This document shows positions 60,748-64,000 of a stretch of DNA of 64,000 nt, piece after piece (position 1 is the first letter of the stretch; every line of letters begins with the position of its first letter). Source of the DNA: JBBDYG01 sp040901765 (lineage in GTDB: Bacteria > Planctomycetota > Planctomycetia > Pirellulales > Lacipirellulaceae); contig JBBDYG010000063.1 of NCBI GenBank assembly GCA_040901765.1, positions 67,237 to 131,236 on the forward strand. The letters run 5' to 3'. The notes under the pieces were generated by a model that saw nothing but the letters and a program-made list of their open reading frames with translations, did no database searches and was not told where the DNA came from. Made by a program: the position numbers and the translations under genes.

Positions 60748-63402
60748 ATGAACGAGACACCTACTCCGCTCGCGACCTATCGGGTGCAGCTTCACGCGGC
60801 GTTTACCTTCGACGACGCGGCTACAATAGTCCCGTACCTGGCCGAGTTGGGGATCAGCCACCTCTATTGCTCGCCGTTTCTCCAGGCGCAAACCGGGAGC
60901 ACGCACGGGTACGATGTCGTCGACCACACGCGGGTCAATGAAGAGCTGGGCGGCGAAGAGGGATGGCGACGCCTGTCGGAGACGCTACGCTATCACGGCA
61001 TGGGGCAGGTGCTCGACATTGTACCCAATCACATGAGCATCGCCGATCGGCGGAATCGCTGGTGGTGGGACGTGCTCGAAAACGGCGCGGCAAGCCGATA
61101 CGCATCGTACTTCGATGTCGATTGGGACGCCGATGGCAAGAACGCAAACGTGATACTCCTCCCCATTCTGGAGGATCATTATGGCCGGGTGCTTGAAGCC
61201 GGCTTATTCTCCGTGACGTTTGGCGCGGGGAACTTTGAGTTGCGATATCGGGATCACGTCGTTCCGCTGTCGCCGCGGTCGATGGCGGGCCTGGTTCAGC
61301 ACGCCGCGGTTCGATGTCGCTCCGACGAGTTGGCGTTCCTGGCCGACAACCTGGGCCGTTTGCCACTCTCGACGGTGGTGGACCCGCGGGAGTCGGCCCG
61401 CCGGCACCGGGACAAACAGGTGCTGCAACAGTTGCTCGCGACGTTGTGCCGGCGCGAACCGGCAATCGCGGCCGCGCTCGATGCCGCCGTTGCCGAGACG
61501 AATGCGGATCACGACGCGCTCGACGCGCTCTTGAACCGTCAGAACTATCGCCTTGCGTTTTGGCGGACCGCGACGGAGGAGCTTGACTTTCGGCGGTTCT
61601 TCGACATTTCCACTCTCGCCAGCTTGCGAGCGGAAGATGAGCAGGTGTTCGCCGATACCCACGCGCTGGTACTGCGCGGAATGGAAGAACGCGGTGTCGA
61701 GGGACTTCGCGTGGATCATCCGGATGGCCTGCGCGACCCGCTGCAATACTTCGAGCGGTTAAGGAGTGCCGCTCCGCAGGCCTGGATTGTGGCGGAGAAG
61801 ATTCTCGAACCAAGCGAGCGGCTACCCACGAATTGGCCGGTGGCCGGAACGACCGGCTACGACTTTATCTTTCTGGTCGATCAGTTGCTACTCGATCCCG
61901 CGGGCGAGCAAGCGCTCACGGAGGGTTATGCCGCCATCACCGCGCAACCAATTAATTTTCATGCGACCCGCCGCGAGAAAAAACACCTAGTGCTCGATAA
62001 GCTATTTCCGGCGGAAACTCAGCGATTGGTCTCGCTGTTGAGCACGGTCGGCGCCGGCAACCGGCGGTTCCGCGACTACACCCGCCGCGATCTTCGAGGG
62101 GCCGTGCGAGAGTTGATCGCTTGCTTTCCCGTTTACCGCACTTACGTTCGGGCCGAAGCCGGTGAACTGAGCGATCAGGACGTGAGTTGCGTCGAATCGG
62201 CAATTGAGGTCGCGAAGCAAAATCGGCCCGATATGGATGCCGATCTGTTCGACTTCTTGCGCGACTTGCTGCTGCTGCGCGTGCGTGGCGACTTGGAATC
62301 GGAGTTCGTGATGCGGTTCCAGCAGTGCTCGGGACCGATCATGGCGAAGGGAATCGAGGACACCGCGTTCTACACCTTCAACCGCCTTACCTCCCTGAAC
62401 GAGGTGGGCGGTGATCCGGGGCACTTCGGCATCACGCTCGATGAATTTCACGAGACCTGCGCGGAACGCAGCATCCACTGGCCGCGGGCGATGCTCGCTT
62501 CCACGACGCACGACACGAAGCGCAGCGAGGACGTGCGGGCGCGGATTCACCTGTTGGCAGAGATCCCCGACCAATGGCTGAAGACTGCGCAAGAGTGGCG
62601 AACATGGAACGTGCGGCATCGACCAAAGGCATTCGACGATCCCAATCTCGAGTACCTGATCTACCAGACGCTGGTCGGCGCATGGCCAATCGAGCCGGAC
62701 CGAATGTTGAGCTACGTCGAAAAGGCCGCTCGCGAAGCCAAGGTTCATACCAGTTGGATGGACCCCGACCAAGAGTACGAGGACGCGCTGCGGGCATTCG
62801 TAAGCGACCTGCTGGCCGACGAGGAGTTTTGTCGGCAGGTTGATAGCTTCGTCGCTCCCCTCATTGAGCCTGGCCGGGTGAATTCACTCGCTGCCACGCT
62901 GCTTAAATTGACCGCACCCGGCGTGCCGGACATTTATCAGGGCACCGAGCTATGGAATCTGAGCCTGGTCGATCCCGACAATCGCCGGGCAGTGGATTAT
63001 GACCAGCGGCGACGGTTGCTCGCCGAGATGGCCAGTCTTTCTCCGCAACGAATTCTTAAGCGGAGCGATGAGGGTATGTCGAAATTGTGGGTGATCAAGC
63101 AAACGCTGGCGCTAAGGCGCGAGCGGCCCGAGACGTTCACTTCGGGCGATTACGTGCCGTTAATTGCGCGCGGCAAGAGAGCGCAGCACGTCGTCGCATT
63201 CGTTCGCGGCAACTTCGCGATTACGGTCGTCCCCCGGTGGCCGCTGCGATTACGCGGCGAATGGGGTGATACTCGCTTGGAGTTGCCGGAAGGGAACTGG
63301 GTAAACAGATTCACCGGCGAACGCGTCGAAGGCACCTTATCGCTCACGGAATTGCTACACAACTTTCCCGTAGCGCTGTTGCAGCGCGACGATGCACTCT
63401 AA
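60748..63402 (+). CDS. treY: Maltooligosyl trehalose synthase
   Basis: TreY turns the reducing end of maltodextrins into a trehalose unit, which TreZ then releases. The 884-residue GH13 protein has YRVQLHAAFTFDDAATIVPYLAELGISHLY at its start (in two motifs), VLDIVPNHMSI, the nucleophile block EGLRVDHPDGLRDP, the acid/base WIVAEKILE, and STHDTKRSEDVRAR. The length fits TreY. treZ is not in the window, so it must lie elsewhere or the pathway is incomplete here. Confidence 0.96.
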   Translation: MNETPTPLATYRVQLHAAFTFDDAATIVPYLAELGISHLYCSPFLQAQTGSTHGYDVVDHTRVNEELGGEEGWRRLSETLRYHGMGQVLDIVPNHMSIADRRNRWWWDVLENGAASRYASYFDVDWDADGKNANVILLPILEDHYGRVLEAGLFSVTFGAGNFELRYRDHVVPLSPRSMAGLVQHAAVRCRSDELAFLADNLGRLPLSTVVDPRESARRHRDKQVLQQLLATLCRREPAIAAALDAAVAETNADHDALDALLNRQNYRLAFWRTATEELDFRRFFDISTLASLRAEDEQVFADTHALVLRGMEERGVEGLRVDHPDGLRDPLQYFERLRSAAPQAWIVAEKILEPSERLPTNWPVAGTTGYDFIFLVDQLLLDPAGEQALTEGYAAITAQPINFHATRREKKHLVLDKLFPAETQRLVSLLSTVGAGNRRFRDYTRRDLRGAVRELIACFPVYRTYVRAEAGELSDQDVSCVESAIEVAKQNRPDMDADLFDFLRDLLLLRVRGDLESEFVMRFQQCSGPIMAKGIEDTAFYTFNRLTSLNEVGGDPGHFGITLDEFHETCAERSIHWPRAMLASTTHDTKRSEDVRARIHLLAEIPDQWLKTAQEWRTWNVRHRPKAFDDPNLEYLIYQTLVGAWPIEPDRMLSYVEKAAREAKVHTSWMDPDQEYEDALRAFVSDLLADEEFCRQVDSFVAPLIEPGRVNSLAATLLKLTAPGVPDIYQGTELWNLSLVDPDNRRAVDYDQRRRLLAEMASLSPQRILKRSDEGMSKLWVIKQTLALRRERPETFTSGDYVPLIARGKRAQHVVAFVRGNFAITVVPRWPLRLRGEWGDTRLELPEGNWVNRFTGERVEGTLSLTELLHNFPVALLQRDDAL

Positions 63403-63501
63403 GGAGTTGGGGAAGAATAACTTCGGTGGTTCAGTTCGCGAAGGATTCGAGTCGTGGGGGATCAAAACAATTGACCGTTTGGCCGAAGGCCCTGATTCAT
63501 C

Positions 63502-63648
63502 GTAGCCTGGGGCAACGCCCCAGGCAGTGGAAGGCGAAACCAATGTTTGGCCGAAAGGCCATATTCACCCTTCCGCACGGTGTGTTGCGTTACAAGAATT
63601 GATGATGGCCTTTGGCCAAAGTCTGCCTAGGGCGTTGCCCCAGGCTAC
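63502..63648. repeat. Nested hairpin element, GCCTGGGGC type, GTAG feet
   Basis: GTAG, hairpin GCCTGGGGC-AAC-GCCCCAGGC, inner GGCC hairpins, then GCCTAGGGC/GCCCCAGGC and CTAC. Flanking TTTGGCC/GGCCAAA words extend the symmetry to about 63478 and 63671. It occupies much of the 477-base gap after treY. Confidence 0.85.
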
Positions 63649-63734
63649 GGTGAAAATGGCCGTTGGCCAAATACCGAAGTTATTTTTCCCGCGTTCCTAA
63701 GCCGGTGGCTTTCGGTCATTCGGCCGGTAGTTGA

Positions 63735-63869
63735 CGCTGGACGCCGCCACTGTTTCGCAAAGTGCGGCGGGACTATCTAATGGAGCCGTATCCCACCTCG
63801 GCGGTCGGCACGCCCGAACTTGCCATTCCGGGGCTGGAGTTGGAGATTGAAGCCGTGGCAGTGATCTAA
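63735..63869 (+). pseudogene. C-terminal remnant of a RidA-family protein
   Basis: An open stretch of 44 residues from RWTPPLFRKVRRDYL to a TAA ends with YPTSAVGTPELAIPGLELEIEAVAVI in two pieces, a pattern close to the C-terminal strand of RidA (YjgF) proteins (..P..VGV..L..PG..EIEA.AV). The N-terminal three quarters are absent, and a stop codon lies directly upstream. RidA removes reactive enamine intermediates; this copy cannot be functional. It is recognised by pattern only. Confidence 0.45.
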
Positions 63870-63879
63870 TTGTGGCTCT

Positions 63880-64000
63880 ATGACAGTTGTGAAGAATCAC
63901 TTTCGTTCCTCCCGTCGCGCGTTTCACGCGCGGATGGCATCGGTCGGCTTGGCGGTTTGGCTGGGCGCGGCGCGATCCAACGCGAACAGTCCATTGGCGT
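63880..64000 (+). CDS. Possible start of an exported protein (cut by right edge)
   Basis: An ATG at 63880 opens 40 codons to the window end with a basic N-terminus and a hydrophobic run (MASVGLAVWLGAA) like a signal peptide. No clear ribosome site precedes it, so this is tentative. Confidence 0.35.
   Translation, partial: MTVVKNHFRSSRRAFHARMASVGLAVWLGAARSNANSPLA

Overview
The window looks like chromosomal DNA of a planctomycete, probably of the Pirellula/Blastopirellula type. Supporting signs are the GC-rich sequence, a dnaG-rpoD pair, a very large secreted repeat protein with a dockerin-like stretch and a PEP-CTERM-like C-terminus, several proteins that resemble conserved planctomycete hypotheticals, and many intergenic hairpin repeats. 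I saw no rRNA, tRNA, CRISPR array, prophage or insertion sequence.

Layout. 1-5.2 kb: information processing (DnaG C-terminus, RpoD, a coiled-coil zinc-ribbon protein, GreA). 5.2-9.3 kb: an ImmA/IrrE-like protein, then RimO, PgsA and a CPBP membrane protease. 9.3-13.3 kb: a DNA-binding PTS-EIIA-like regulator, a divergent Mur ligase and a MurG-like transferase. 13.3-23.8 kb: mixed metabolism and regulation (aldose epimerase, oxidoreductase, CheY-like receiver, a DUF433/DUF5615 toxin-antitoxin pair, MGMT, an SMC-like ATPase with a degenerate P-loop, D-cysteine desulfhydrase family, a PAS-GGDEF protein). 24.1-36.2 kb: an exopolysaccharide cluster of ten same-strand genes (initiating sugar transferase, chain-length protein, flippase, polymerase/ligase, four glycosyltransferases, an FAD enzyme, a polysaccharide deacetylase), preceded by a near-consensus sigma-70 promoter. 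36.2-42.4 kb: ApbE, SucC, SucD and two tandem outer-membrane-like paralogues. 43-48 kb: CAP-domain protein, VapBC-like module, a SUFU-like pair, IspG and the YggS-type PLP protein. 48-64 kb: two secreted or hypothetical proteins, a LuxR-type regulator, the 1484-aa PEP-CTERM-like protein, a PQQ-propeller protein, a MazF-like module, a second Gfo/Idh/MocA oxidoreductase, TreY, a RidA remnant and the start of a possible secreted protein.

The most unusual layer is non-coding. At least ten intergenic elements share one architecture: two facing hairpins of related sequence whose outer feet read GTAG (or GTGG, TTAG, ATAG, GTTAG). This matches REP/BIME elements mobilised by TnpA-REP (RAYT) transposases. 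The palindrome differs from element to element while foot and layout persist. In four genes the TAG of a GTAG foot is the stop codon, and in two others an element is translated as the C-terminal tail. A second repeat class is hairpins built from short degenerate tandem words; one sits in frame inside sucD, adding about 25 residues to a highly conserved enzyme.
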